Notes under the pieces: model-generated | Database searches by the model: none | The model's input: the letters and a program-made list of their open reading frames with translations, nothing else | Told to the model about the DNA's origin: nothing | Translations under genes and position numbers: made by a program | Assembly: GCA_963809925.1 (NCBI GenBank) | Contig: CAWELH010000006.1 | Location: forward strand, 431,301-495,300 | Length of the DNA: 64,000 nt | Direction: 5' to 3' | From: DASQZK01 sp963809925 | GTDB taxonomy: Bacteria; Bacteroidota; Bacteroidia; Bacteroidales; GCA-2748055 | In this document: positions 1 through 11,900 of the stretch, piece by piece | Layout of the letters: each line of letters begins with the position of its first letter | How positions within the stretch are numbered: the first letter of the stretch is position 1

Positions 1-2
1 TT

Positions 3-1502
3 TCGGGCTATATTGTCTTTGTTGATGGCATTGTCAGGGGTATTTCAACTCTCACCAGTTATGCTGTGACCGACCTGCAACCAAATACAACCTATTCACT
101 GACGGTTTCCGCTTATGATGAAGCTTCAAATAAAAGTGCAGAATCTTTACCGATAACGGTGACGACAGAAGATTCCGTCGCTGTTGAGGAAAGCACCAAC
201 GATAGTCAGGATGATGAAGAGCCGCCGGAACTCAGCATTATCGAAGTCCATAATGAGACCCAGAGCCGCACAAAGTCCATTTCCGAGATCAGCTCATACG
301 GGAATGCCGAATTGCGTAATTTTGGTGTGATGGTCAGTAAAAATGAAAATCCCATCATTGGCGGATATGTTTTCAACGCGGAAGTGGGAACATACTACGT
401 AAAAAATGACAACCGCGTCGCAAAAAATCTTCAGGTTCTTTATAATTTCTCAGAAGGGCTTGGCAACAGAGTAAAGGATATTTCCGGATCTGACCATCCA
501 ACCGACCTTACCATCAGCAACCCATCTGAAGTGGCGTGGCTCCCTGGTCAGGGTCTTAAGGTAAATGGGAATACGATTATTTCTGCAGACCAGAAATCCA
601 CAGATCTTTTGGAATCGCTCAGATCTACCGGTGAGATAACAATGGAAGCCTGGATAAAACCTGCTACTACTGAACAGAACGGACCCGCCAGAATCGTGAC
701 ATTGTCATACGATAATTACAACCGGGCGGCAATGCTTGGACAAACGGGAAATGATCAGAATTATGACTTCAACGTCAGACTTAATACCAGCACCACAACT
801 CCAAACGGAATTCCGGAGAGCTCTACGGCCGATAAATATCAGATCGCGGCTCTTCAGCATGTGATCTATACCAGAGATATTTCCGGTGTTGAGAAAATTT
901 ATGTCAATGGTGTTGAAAGATTCAGCGGCAACAGAGCCGGTGACTTCTCAAATTGGGAAGACAACTATTATCTGGCCCTGGCAAATGAACTTACTGGCAA
1001 CCGGCCGTGGAAGGGAACTTATTTCCTGGTCGCCATTTACAACAGGGCGCTAACCGACAGCGAAATTATACAGAATTACCGCGCAGGATTCGGTCGTGTT
1101 CAATTCAACTCCGTGCTTGAAAACCTGGAACCGGAAACACATTATTTCCTCACAGCATTCGCAGAATCCGACCAGGGCACCCATTTTGGCGAAATTGTCG
1201 AATTTGTCACCGGCAATAACCCAGTGGAACTCGAAGATAGCATCCAGATGAACGTATACCCAAATCCTTCGGATGGCATTTTCAGGGTTTCATTCCAGTA
1301 TTCGAAGGTCGAATTCGCGACCATAACGGTTCATGACCTTTCAGGAAAAATTATCCATTCGGAAAAAATACCTGTTAACAATTTCGGTCTTATGCAGGAA
1401 CAACAATTTAACATGGGATCGAAAATGAAGAACGGAATCTACTTCGTAACACTTATCCTCGGAGAGACAACAACAACAAAAAAATTGATAATACAACACT
1501 AA
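3..1502 (+). CDS. 3' part of a secreted FN3 / LamG-like protein with T9SS sorting domain (5' end outside window)
   Basis: The frame is open from base 3 onward, so the gene starts before the window; a GTG at 66 lies inside a domain and is not the true start. The first ~60 codons are the second half of a fibronectin type III domain (GYIVFVDG, LQPNTTYSLTVSAYD). After an acidic linker (QDDEEPPE) comes a concanavalin/LamG-like module at about bases 420-1090, with the typical strings TMEAWIKP and YNRALTDSEI. The last ~85 residues form a type A T9SS sorting domain (VYPNPSDG, HDLSGKII, GIYFVTL). The product is therefore expected to cross the outer membrane through T9SS and be released or anchored at the surface. 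The FN3 half-domain closely resembles the second FN3 of the next gene, so the two may share ancestry. No catalytic domain is visible in the part present. Confidence 0.85.
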   Translation, partial: SGYIVFVDGIVRGISTLTSYAVTDLQPNTTYSLTVSAYDEASNKSAESLPITVTTEDSVAVEESTNDSQDDEEPPELSIIEVHNETQSRTKSISEISSYGNAELRNFGVMVSKNENPIIGGYVFNAEVGTYYVKNDNRVAKNLQVLYNFSEGLGNRVKDISGSDHPTDLTISNPSEVAWLPGQGLKVNGNTIISADQKSTDLLESLRSTGEITMEAWIKPATTEQNGPARIVTLSYDNYNRAAMLGQTGNDQNYDFNVRLNTSTTTPNGIPESSTADKYQIAALQHVIYTRDISGVEKIYVNGVERFSGNRAGDFSNWEDNYYLALANELTGNRPWKGTYFLVAIYNRALTDSEIIQNYRAGFGRVQFNSVLENLEPETHYFLTAFAESDQGTHFGEIVEFVTGNNPVELEDSIQMNVYPNPSDGIFRVSFQYSKVEFATITVHDLSGKIIHSEKIPVNNFGLMQEQQFNMGSKMKNGIYFVTLILGETTTTKKLIIQH

Positions 1503-1553
1503 AACTACTGATTCTACCGGGAATTTATCGTATTCCCAATACTCTGTGTAATT

Positions 1554-1583
1554 AAATCCCCGATATCCTATCGGGGATTTTTC
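1554..1583 (+). terminator. Rho-independent terminator
   Basis: A perfect 12-bp stem (AAATCCCCGATA at 1554-1565 pairing with 1569-1580) around a 3-nt loop, running into TTTTT. It ends the FN3/LamG gene about 50 bp after its stop codon. Confidence 0.85.
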
Positions 1584-1807
1584 GTTATCCTATCCTTCCA
1601 GGATCCCCTTATAAGCTTATATACAGTGGATTAGCGGTATCCTTTTTCATCCTTTTCTTTAGATTATTGTTGATCACCTCATTTAATACCCCTGGCGTAA
1701 ATAATGTAGCGTATATCAAATAATCCCTCTTTCTATGCAGATTTGATTGCAAAAATTGGTTCTATTTCTCAGGATTCTGTTTTTTTACATTATGAAAAGG
1801 GGAAAAA
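1584..1807. other. Intergenic stretch between two secreted-protein genes
   Basis: Together with bases 1503-1553 this makes about 300 bp without a gene. Apart from the terminator no ORF, RNA gene or repeat is visible. It is AT-rich and presumably carries the promoter of the following lyase-like gene, but no clear TTTG/TAnnTTTG pair was found. Confidence 0.4.
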
Positions 1808-3292
1808 ATGAAATTTAAAATTCTTGCTGCAATTCTGGCAATTCCTTCCATCGTATATTCACAAGACCAAGCGTACAAGATTATCTTCAAACAAGATTTC
1901 GAGGATGATACGCCCGGACTTTACAATAAGAATCAATGGAAAGCCGACTGGAACAGTCCCGCATACGAAAATGGTCTGGATAAAACATATATTATTGAAA
2001 CGGATGACGGGAATAAGGTGATGCAATTGAATTTACCAAAGGGTTCCGTGGGTCCGACGGCAGGGGGTATACAATGGGAGGCACCGTTTAAAGGCCAGAC
2101 GGAAGTATATTTGTCTTATAATGTAATGTTTAAGCCCGGCTTTAACTGGGTTATGGGAGGTAAACTTCCCGGACTCGGTGGTGGTCCGGCATACGGCAGC
2201 GGTACACCCATGGTATGGAACGAAGGATTCAGTTCAAGACTGATGTGGAGATATGGGACCAATGCAGGGAAAATAATGTTTTATTCGTACCATCAGGGAA
2301 TTACAGGTAATTTCGGAGATGGAGATCCCTGGGGTCCGTATATTCTTCAAACCAGGGACAATGCCTGGCATAATATTACAATCCGTCTGGTACTTAATAC
2401 CATAGATAAAAAAAAGTTAGTTACAGACCCACAACATGCCGGGAATAATGACGGTCTGATGGAAGGATTTATTAATGGTGTATTGATGACTTCGGTAACG
2501 GGAGTGTGTTTCAGGAATCTTCCATCCATAATGATTGATAAAATGCACATCACCTCCTTTTTCGGCGGTAATTCCGAAAAGTTTGCAGCAGCACGTGATG
2601 AGTGGATATTGCTTGATGATATTACGTTGTTTACCTATTCCGATACTACAAATCTACCGGTTGGAAATGTTCCAAGTAATCCGGGCCGGGTTTTGGTGCT
2701 GCCAAATTATATCCAGGAAAAACCTGAATTGACGGAATCAGATCCTGTACAACTTCAAAAGCCGGAGGGATTACATGTGGTTCGGAAAACTACCAACCAG
2801 ATCGATGTGGCATGGGATGGCACTTCAGGAGGGATTAAACAGTATGTCATTTTTATTGACGGAGTCAGGAAAGGATATTCTGCTACGCCTTCATTCAGCA
2901 TAAAAGGCCTGACTACCGCTACAAAATATTCAGTTTCAGTTATAGCTACCGGCAATAAAAATAATGACAGCCCTATGTCAGAAGCGATCAACATATCAAC
3001 AACAGGACCTGATACCGAGGCCCCTTCAGCACCTACGCAATTAATTATTGAGGGAAAGGTCAATACACAACTGGAACTTTCCTGGAAGGCTTCGGAAGAT
3101 AATACTGGTGTGGCAGGTTATGTCATTTTTGTAAACGGTGTTGTAACATCAACAACAATGAACACTCATTTTACACTTCAAGGTCTGAAACCAGACAAGA
3201 CGTATGTGATCGCCATCGCTGCCTACGATGCAGCCGGAAATAAAAGTGAAAGGTCAGAATCTATCACCGCAGGTATAATTGCACATAACTGA
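1808..3292 (+). CDS. Secreted polysaccharide-lyase-like protein (PL14/PL20-type) with two FN3 domains
   Basis: Residues 1-18 are a signal peptide ending in VYSQ. Residues ~22-280 resemble the beta-jelly-roll domain of polysaccharide lyase families 14/20 (alginate and glucuronan lyases): YLSYNVMFKPGFNWVMGG, KLPGLGGG, FSSRLMWR, a WHNITIRLVLN strand and a closing FFGG...DEWILLDDI block. That would make it an exported endo-lyase acting on uronate-rich polymers; the family is judged from motif pattern only. Two FN3 domains follow (~315-395 and ~403-490; GIKQYVIFIDG, VAGYVIFVNG). Unlike its neighbours it has no T9SS sorting domain and ends shortly after the second FN3, so it is either periplasmic or exported otherwise, or has lost its C-terminus. 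The second FN3 is nearly the same as the FN3 at the start of the window. Confidence 0.65.
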   Translation: MKFKILAAILAIPSIVYSQDQAYKIIFKQDFEDDTPGLYNKNQWKADWNSPAYENGLDKTYIIETDDGNKVMQLNLPKGSVGPTAGGIQWEAPFKGQTEVYLSYNVMFKPGFNWVMGGKLPGLGGGPAYGSGTPMVWNEGFSSRLMWRYGTNAGKIMFYSYHQGITGNFGDGDPWGPYILQTRDNAWHNITIRLVLNTIDKKKLVTDPQHAGNNDGLMEGFINGVLMTSVTGVCFRNLPSIMIDKMHITSFFGGNSEKFAAARDEWILLDDITLFTYSDTTNLPVGNVPSNPGRVLVLPNYIQEKPELTESDPVQLQKPEGLHVVRKTTNQIDVAWDGTSGGIKQYVIFIDGVRKGYSATPSFSIKGLTTATKYSVSVIATGNKNNDSPMSEAINISTTGPDTEAPSAPTQLIIEGKVNTQLELSWKASEDNTGVAGYVIFVNGVVTSTTMNTHFTLQGLKPDKTYVIAIAAYDAAGNKSERSESITAGIIAHN

Positions 3293-3687
3293 TCTTTCAA
3301 TCTTCAATAGTTTTCAGCTGATAAACAGAAAATGAATTAATAGCTAATATTTCCTGCGTCAGATCCTGTTCTGAATATCAAGTTCGATCTTATCGGTAAA
3401 TGGGAAGGACTTTTTTATTGAACCATGTAAATATTTGTAATTCACCTTGATGATTTTTATTAATCAATGAAAAAACTGGACGAACGGATTTCTTAATGAA
3501 TTGAAACCTTGATTATTGTAGTGTCCGGATTCCCATATACTTAGCATGATTTGTCTGATAAACTGTAAATTAGGAGATCCGGTGGCAAACCAAACCTCAG
3601 TCCATTTGTTAAATAGGGTATATCATCATAACTTACCTGTTACGTCGAGAATCCAGATCCTTACAGGTTAACCGTCATTTTACTCGT
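3293..3687. other. 395-bp gene-free stretch
   Basis: AT-rich sequence with stops in all frames. No tRNA, clear terminator, repeat family or gene remnant is recognised. It likely holds the promoter and leader of the giant esterase gene. Confidence 0.4.
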
Positions 3688-5067
3688 ATGGCCAAATTTG
3701 TGAAGACTAAAAGCCTTTATATCCCTTTCTTATCCTATATCCGGAAGTTCCGGGTGTTGCGCGTTTTAGTACTACTCCTTGCATTTCAATTTTCGCAGGT
3801 CACTGTTGAAGCATTTCCCGGCCCTGTAAAGATCATGCCGCTTGGGAACTCTATTACGTATGACACTTATACGGGTGATCTGAGAACATCAGATCTCAGA
3901 ACGGGGTATCGACAGCCACTTTGGCTGCAATTACAGAGTGCTGGATATAATGTGGATTTTGTTGGAGGTGTTGTCGCTGGTGAAAATGCCCTACCTTCTT
4001 TTGACCCTGATAATGAAGGACATCCCGGATACACCGATACACAGGTTGCATCCAATGTTTATACCTGGCTTGTTGCAAACCCTGCCGATATCGTTCTGCT
4101 GCATATTGGCACCAACGACCTTAATGTAAGCTCAACGGATGAGGTCAATATCCTGAATGAGATCGACAGGTATGAGGCTGATTATGGACGCCAGGTTCTC
4201 GTCCTGGTGGCAAGGATCATAAACAGGGCTGTATACAGCAGCACAACCACGACCTTCAATGACAATGTCGAGGCTCTGGTAAACACCAGAATCGCGGCAG
4301 GTGATAATTTGAAAATGGTGGATTTGGAGAACGGGGCAGGAATAGTTTATGATTATGAACCTACCGGTGACTTCAAAGATTTGCTCCATCCTAATCAGGG
4401 TGGTTTTAATAAATTATCAAATGTTTGGTATACATCTTTAGCAGCAAGTATCTTTACGCTCGACGTTCAACCTTCGATAGGTTCGGGAACCGTCGATCCT
4501 GCTCCCGGATCGTATGATTATGCCGAAGGCAGCATTGTGGAGCTTACCGCTACAGCCGATCCGGGCTGGACCTTCACGGGCTGGTCGGGCGATGCCGCTG
4601 GCAGCACCAATCCACTGTCGGTGACCATGGATGGGAATAAATCGATCACGGCCACTTTCACGCAGGATACCTATACGCTCTCGGTCGTTGCTGCAGGCAG
4701 CGGCTCTGTGTCGAAGAATCCGGATCAGCCGAACTACAACAGCGGTACGATGGTACAGCTGACCGCTACAGCCGATCCGGGCTGGACCTTCACAGGCTGG
4801 TCGGGCGACGCCGCTGGCAGCACCAATCCACTGTCGGTGACCATGAGTAGTAACAAAAACATCACGGCCACCTTCACCCAGAATACCTATACGTTATCGG
4901 TCGTTGCTTCAGGCAGCGGCTCGGTGTCGAAGAATCCGGATCAGCCGAACTACAACAGCGGTACGGTGGTACAGCTGACGGCTACAGCCGATGCCGGGCT
5001 GGACCTTCACAGGCTGGTCGGGCGACGCCACTGGCAGCACCAATCCACTGTCGGTGACCATGAGTAG
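3688..5067 (+). CDS. N-terminal part of giant secreted SGNH/GDSL esterase with InlB-type repeats (frameshifted)
   Basis: Residues 1-43 form a long signal peptide with a hydrophobic core (LRVLVLLLAFQF). Residues ~46-252 are an SGNH hydrolase like carbohydrate esterase family 3: block I MPLGNSIT with Ser55, a conserved DPDNEGHPGYTD segment, block III HIGTNDLN, and block V DLLHPNQGG supplying the catalytic Asp/His. The family deacylates plant or microbial polysaccharides. From base 4450 the protein enters 72-residue divergent InlB B-repeats (VQLTATADPGWTFTGWSGD). In the third repeat, within 4993-4998, there is one base too many compared with all other repeats, so this frame runs into unrelated residues (LDLHRLVGRRHW) and stops at 5067. 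The true continuation is the frame that follows at 4991. Restoring one base gives a single 3196-residue protein. The break may be a real mutation or a consensus error in a long repeat. Confidence 0.8.
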   Translation: MAKFVKTKSLYIPFLSYIRKFRVLRVLVLLLAFQFSQVTVEAFPGPVKIMPLGNSITYDTYTGDLRTSDLRTGYRQPLWLQLQSAGYNVDFVGGVVAGENALPSFDPDNEGHPGYTDTQVASNVYTWLVANPADIVLLHIGTNDLNVSSTDEVNILNEIDRYEADYGRQVLVLVARIINRAVYSSTTTTFNDNVEALVNTRIAAGDNLKMVDLENGAGIVYDYEPTGDFKDLLHPNQGGFNKLSNVWYTSLAASIFTLDVQPSIGSGTVDPAPGSYDYAEGSIVELTATADPGWTFTGWSGDAAGSTNPLSVTMDGNKSITATFTQDTYTLSVVAAGSGSVSKNPDQPNYNSGTMVQLTATADPGWTFTGWSGDAAGSTNPLSVTMSSNKNITATFTQNTYTLSVVASGSGSVSKNPDQPNYNSGTVVQLTATADAGLDLHRLVGRRHWQHQSTVGDHE

Positions 5068-8000
5068 TAACAAAAACATCACGGCCACCTTCACCCAGAA
5101 TACCTATACGTTATCGGTCGTTGCTTCAGGCAGCGGCTCGGTGTCGAAGAATCCGGATCAGCCGAACTACAACAGCGGTACGGTGGTACAGCTTACGGCT
5201 ACACCCATAGCCGGATGGACCTTCACAGGCTGGTCGGGCGATGCCGCTGGCAGCACCAATCCACTGTCGGTGACCATGAGTAGTAACAAAAACATCACGG
5301 CCACCTTCACCCAGAATACCTATACGTTATCGGTCGTTGCTTCAGGCAGCGGCTCGGTGTCGAAGAATCCGGATCAGCCGAACTACAACAGCGGTACCAT
5401 GGTACAGCTCACTGCCACACCAATAGCCGGATGGACCTTCACAGGCTGGTCGGGCGATGCCACTGGCAGCACCAATCCACTGTCGGTGACCATGAGTAGT
5501 AACAAAAACATCACGGCCACCTTCACCCAGAATACCTATACGTTATCGGTCGTTGCTTCAGGCAGCGGCTCGGTGTCGAAGAATCCGGATCAGCCGAACT
5601 ACAACAGCGGTACCATGGTGCAGCTCACTGCCACACCTATGGCCGGATGGACTTTCACAGGCTGGTCGGGCGATGCCACTGGCAGCACCAATCCACTGTC
5701 GGTGACCATGAGTAGTAACAAAAACATCACGGCCACCTTCACCCAGAATACCTATACGTTATCGGTCGTTGCTTCAGGCAGCGGCTCGGTGTCGAAGAAT
5801 CCGGATCAGCCGAACTACAACAGCGGTGCCATCGTACAGATCACTGCCACACCAATAGCCGGATGGACTTTCACAGGCTGGTCGGGCGACGCCGCTGGCA
5901 GCACCAATCCACTGTCGGTGACCATGAGTAGTAACAAAAACATCACGGCCACCTTCACCCAGAATACCTATACGTTATCGGTCGTTGCTTCAGGCAGCGG
6001 CTCGGTGTCGAAGAATCCGGATCAGCCGAACTACAACAGCGGTACGGTGGTACAGCTTACGGCTACACCCATAGCAGGATGGACTTTCACAGGCTGGTCG
6101 GGCGACGCCGCTGGCAGCACCAATCCACTGTCGGTGACCATGAGTAGTAACAAAAACATCACGGCCACCTTCACCCAGAATACCTATACGTTATCGGTCG
6201 TTGCTTCAGGCAGCGGCTCGGTGTCGAAGAATCCGGATCAGCCGAACTACAACAGCGGTACGGTGGTGCAGCTTACGGCTACACCCATAGCCGGATGGAC
6301 TTTCGCAGGCTGGTCGGGCGACGCTGCTGGCAGCACCAATCCACTGTCGGTGACCATGAGTAGTAACAAAAGCATCACGGCCACCTTCACCCAGAATACC
6401 TATACGTTATCGGTCGTTGCTTCAGGCAGCGGCTCGGTGTCGAAGAATCCGGATCAGCCGAACTACAACAGCGGTACGGTGGTAGAGCTTACGGCCACAC
6501 CAATAGCCGGATGGACTTTCGCAGGCTGGTCGGGCGATGCTACTGGCAGCACCAATCCACTGTCGGTGACCATGAGTAGTAACAAAAACATCACGGCCAC
6601 CTTCAACCAGAATACCTATACGTTATCGGTCGTTACTGCAGGCAGCGGCTCGGTGTCGAAGAATCCGGATCAACCGAACTACAACAGTGGCAGCACGGTA
6701 CAGCTCGCTGCCACTCCTGTTACAGGCTGGAACTTCACAGGCTGGTCGGGCGATGCTACTGGCAGCACCAATCCACTGTCGGTGACCATGGATAATAATA
6801 AGAACATTACGGGCACATTCATCCAAAACACCTATACACTTGCATTAAGCACGTCAGGGAGTGGTTCAGCATCAAAGAATCCGGATCAGCCGAATTACAA
6901 CAGCGGTACCACGGTTCAACTCACCGCCATGCCTGTTGCAGGCTGGAAATTTACGGGCTGGTCGGGGAGCGCGACCGGTAGTACCAATCCGCTGACAGTT
7001 ACTATGGATGGGAACAAAACCGTTACGGCCACTTTTGCCCCGACCTATACGCTTTCGGTTATTATTGCAGGCAGCGGCTCGGTAGCGAAGAATCCGGATC
7101 AGCCGGACTACAACAGCGGTGACATGGTACAGCTCACTGCCACACCTACGGCCGGATGGACCTTCACAGGCTGGTCGGGCGACGCCACTGGCAGCACCAA
7201 TCCACTGTCGGTGACCATGAGTAGTAACAAAAGCATCACGGCCACTTTCACGCAAAATACCTATACGCTCTCGGTCGTTACTGCAGGCAGCGGCTCTGTG
7301 GCGAAGACTCCGGATCAGCCGAACTACAACAGCGGTACGATGGTACAGCTGACCGCTACAGCCGATCCGGGCTGGACCTTCACAGGCTGGTCGGGCGATG
7401 CTACTGGCAGCACCAATCCACTGTCGGTGACCATGAGTAGTAACAAAAGCATCACGGCCACTTTCACGCAAATTACCTATACGCTCTCGGTCGTTACTGC
7501 AGGCAGCGGCTCTGTGGCGAAGAATCCGGATCAGCCGAACTACAACAGCGGTACGATGGTACAGCTGACCGCTACAGCCGATCCGGGCTGGACCTTCACA
7601 GGCTGGTCGGGCGACGCCGCTGGCAGCACCAATCCACTGTCGGTGACCATGAGTAGTAACAAAAGCATCACGGCCACTTTCACGCAAAATACCTATACGC
7701 TCTCGGTCGTTGCTTCAGGCAGCGGCTCTGTGGCGAAGAATCCGGATCAGCCGAACTACAACAGCGGTACGATGGTACAGCTGACCGCTACAGCCGATCC
7801 GGGCTGGACCTTCACAGGCTGGTCGGGCGACGCCGCTGGCAGCACCAATCCACTATCGGTGACCATGAGTAGTAACAAAAGCATCACGGCCACTTTCACG
7901 CAAAATACCTATACGCTCTCGGTCGTTGCTTCAGGCAGCGGCTCGGTGTCGAAGAATCCGGATCAGCCGAACTACAACAGCGGTACAATGGTGCAGCTCA

Positions 8001-8986
8001 CTGCCACACCTACGGCCGGATGGACTTTCACGGGCTGGTCGGGCGATGCCGCTGGCAGCACCAATCCACTGTCGGTGACCATGAGTAGTAACAAAAGCAT
8101 CACGGCCACCTTCACCCAGAATACCTATACGTTATCGGTCGTTGCTTCAGGCAGCGGCTCTGTGGCGAAGAATCCGGATCAGCCGAACTACAACAGCGGT
8201 ACAATGGTGCAGCTCACTGCCACACCTACGGCCGGATGGACTTTCACGGGCTGGTCGGGCGACGCCGCTGGCAGCACCAATCCACTGTCGGTGACCATGA
8301 GTAGTAACAAAAACATCACGGCCACCTTCACCCAGAATACCTATACGCTCTCGGTCGTTGCTTCAGGCAGCGGCTCGGTGTCGAAGAATCCGGATCAGCC
8401 GAACTACAACAGCGGTACGGTGGTACAGCTTACGGCTACACCCATAGCCGGCTGGACCTTCACAGGCTGGTCTGGCGATGCCGCTGGCAGCACTAATCCA
8501 CTGTCGGTGACCATGGATGGGAATAAATCGATCACGGCCACCTTCACCCAAAATACGTATACGCTCTCGGTTGTTACTGCAGGCAGCGGCTCTGTGGCGA
8601 AGAATCCGGATCAGCCGAACTACAACAGCGGTACCATGGTGCAGCTCACTGCCACACCTACGGCCGGATGGACTTTCACGGGCTGGTCGGGCGATGCCGC
8701 TGGCAGCACCAATCCACTGTCGGTGAACATGGATGGGAATAAATCGATCACGGCCACTTTCACCCAGGATACCTATACGCTCTCGGTCGTTACTGCAGGC
8801 AGCGGCTCTGTGGCGAAGAATCCGGATCAGGCGAACTACAACAGCGGTACGGTGGTACAGCTTACGGCTACACCCATAGCCGGATGGACTTTCGCAGGCT
8901 GGTCGGGCGACGCTGCTGGCAGCACCAATCCACTGTCGGTGACCATGGATGGGAATAAAGCGATCACGGCCACCTTCACACAGATA
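4450..8986 (+). repeat. 21 tandem copies of a 216-bp (72-residue) coding repeat
   Basis: The unit runs from TYTLSVV through GSVSKNPDQPNYNSG and GWTFTGWSGD to ITATFTQN, matching the divergent InlB B-repeat (Flg_new_2-like) pattern. Spacing is exactly 216 bp (for example 5101, 5317, 5533). Copy 1 is one codon longer, copy 12 one codon shorter, and copy 3 has one extra base; the total of 4537 bp equals 21 x 216 + 1. Copies 4-10 mostly use SVSKN and TPIAG, while copies 13-21 mostly use SVAKN and ADPG or TPTAG. This suggests two blocks expanded separately. The near-identity at DNA level, including silent sites, shows recent expansion or conversion. Confidence 0.95.
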
Positions 8987-11900
8987 ACCTATGAACTGAC
9001 AATACAGACCGACGGCACACCGGGCGCAGTGGTTAATCCTTCCGGAATGATAACGGTCGGACAGGGTGTATCGCAGGCGATTTCTGTAAGCACTACACCT
9101 TCCGGTTACAGCTTTACAAACTGGACAGTAATTGTCGGAACCGCAAGCATTGCCAATGCAAATTCGTCATCGACCAGTGTGACACTTTCAACGGGGAATG
9201 CCGCGGTACAGGCGAATTTCACTAAATTCCCGGTTATCTCGGATGTGAACATCCTGAATCAGCCAATGAAAATTGGTGATGTAGTAGATGTTATCATCAC
9301 TATTGAAGATGACGGAGGCGTAACATACTCCCTCGTTTCCGGCAGCATTGGAGGGTATCCTCTCACAAATCTTCAGCGTCTTACATCCACTACATATACG
9401 ACAACCTTCACAATTACGGCAGGTGGGAACAGTTATACAGCAGCCCAGTCCATTCCGGTGTCAAACCTCGTTTTGTCTGATGGGTCCAGCCAGAATGCCC
9501 CATTTAACAAGAACATAACCCAGAATAATGATCCGATTGACTCGCAAGCTCCGGTCATTACACTCGTATGGGTGGAATCAGGGAACAAAAAGGTTGGGGA
9601 TGCAGTGAGCTTTATCATCAATACAAACGGAACGGGGTATTCATTAGATCCATCCTCAATGGTAAATGGCATTCCGGTCACGGAATCCAACTTCCTGTTC
9701 CAGGAAGTCGGAAGCGGCAATTACTCGCTGATCTATACCGTCCGGGAAGGGGATACAGATGTCGGACTGGGTGCTTTGATGGCCACCATTGTTATGAAGG
9801 ATCAGGTAGGAAACCTAAGTTTGCCGGTCAGTACGGTTGGCAATTCGGGTAATCTCTCTATCGATGCAAACTCACCGGTGGTTCAACAGATGACTGTACC
9901 CGGCGGGGATATAGGACCCGGAGGCGTGGTTAATGTGACCGTCCATGCCGATGGAACCGGTTACACCGCAACTTCAGCCACCACCATCAACGGCATTTCC
10001 CTTAGTTCATCACGGGTAAGCTTTACCGAGGTTTCCGGTGGTGTTTATACATTATCATATACTGTAGCTGCCGGTGATAATGCTGTCCCGCGCGGAAGTT
10101 TACAGGTTCGTGTTTATCTACGTGATGTTGCGGGCAATAATGCCGGGCCATTCACCGATCTCGATCCCAACTCCCTGTTGATTTATACCTCCCTGCCAAC
10201 GGCCACCATTTCAGGAACCCAGTCTATTTGTCAGGGTGATATTGCCAGTCTTACTGTTACCCTTACCGGAAGAGCACCCTGGACCATTACACTATATAAT
10301 GGGTCTTCGGGACAGGAATATACCGATATCAATGCATCTCCCTATTATCTTACGGTAAATCCGCTGACGACAACAACCTACACCATTTCACAGGTGAAAG
10401 ATGCCGTTGGTACTACGAATACAGGCAGTGGATCTGCCAAGGTAACGGTGAATGCAAAAACAAACGTCGAGATCATTAATCTCGCCACGGCCTATAATGT
10501 GGAAGACCCACCGGTTCTCCTCCAGGCCAGTGTTTCAGGCGGAACATTCTCCGGACCTGGCGTAAACAGTTCTACCGGTTACTTTGATCCTGGTGTTGCC
10601 GATACAACAAATTCACCACATACCATCTTCTATTCCTATACGAACCTGTCAGGTTGTGTCAGCATGGATAGTGCTGTGGTGTTTGTTCTCGGTGCTGATG
10701 GTGACATATACATTCCGAAGGATGTATTCTGTGATCTTAACAGTCCATTTACCGTTACTGCCGCAAATGGTGCCGGTGTTAACGGGGGCTTTACATTGCT
10801 CAATGGTTCGGGGCAGGAAGTAAACGGACTCACTGACAACGGAGATAATTCTGCAGAGGTTGATCCTGTAGCTCTTTCTACCGGAACCTATACCATTTTG
10901 TACGAATACTTAGATATTATACCGCTTTCCATTGAGAAGTCATTTATCATTGAATCAGCCGCGCAGCCTTCGATACTGAGCCCGGATCAGGCAGAATTTT
11001 GCCAGAATGAATTGGCGGTACCGCTCGTCACAGATATCAGTACAGCTGTATTCTCAGGGCCGGGAGTTTCCGGTAATGTCGGTAGCGGCTTTATTTTCAC
11101 ACCGGCAAGTGCGGTTATTGGTAACAATACCATTACCCTTACCAACACTTCGGTACATGGATGTGTTAAGACCGATTCAAAAGTCCTTCGGGTTAATTTT
11201 GCTCCGGATGCGAACTTTACGGTAGATAAGTCCTGCGTAAGTACCGGTGACACGGTATTTTTCAATAATACAACGGAAAATAAGGATTTGGTCTCAGGAT
11301 GGAGCTGGAACTTTGATGATCCGTCGAGTGGAAACCAGAACACCAGTATCATGGATTCCCCTGCTCATATCTACGCTTCCGGAGGCATGCGTACAATAAC
11401 CATGATTGGGGAAACGACAGGAGGTTGTTCAGATACCCTGAAGAAAGTTGTCAACTTCCATCAGCGTCCCACAGGATCTTTTAGCTGGATAAGTGAGTGT
11501 TACAATGCCGGCACGCCGACGCTTTTCATCAGCGAAATGCAAAGTACCGAAGCGATCAGTAAATATTCATGGACATTTGTCGACCCGAATGGCGGTTCGA
11601 TCGCGGAGAACGACATGGATTCTATCTATTATTCATTTAACAGTATAAATAATTATACAGTCAGGTTATATACTGAAACGAGTGTCGGATGCGGAACGAC
11701 GGTCGAACGCATCATCAGACTGAAACCTGTCATAACCCTCTCCGATCAGTGGCCATTTGACGAAGATTTCAATGATGATAATGGTTCCTGGTCTATTGAT
11801 CAAACTGATCCACTGGCAAACAACAGTTGGAATTACAATACAGTGAATTTCGATAACTCCGCTTCAAACCAAACGCCTGCATGGTTCACGGATGTTCCCG

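Noticed and set aside
4985..5005. Programmed ribosomal frameshift in the giant gene
   Set aside because: No slippery heptamer or following structure is seen, and the other 20 repeats show that the site simply has one extra base.
6872..7687. 271-residue minus-strand ORF and similar ones inside the repeat array (6623-6826, 8363-8551, 4909-5094)
   Set aside because: They are antisense readings of the 216-bp coding repeat, which has stops only at few positions; the + strand is clearly coding.
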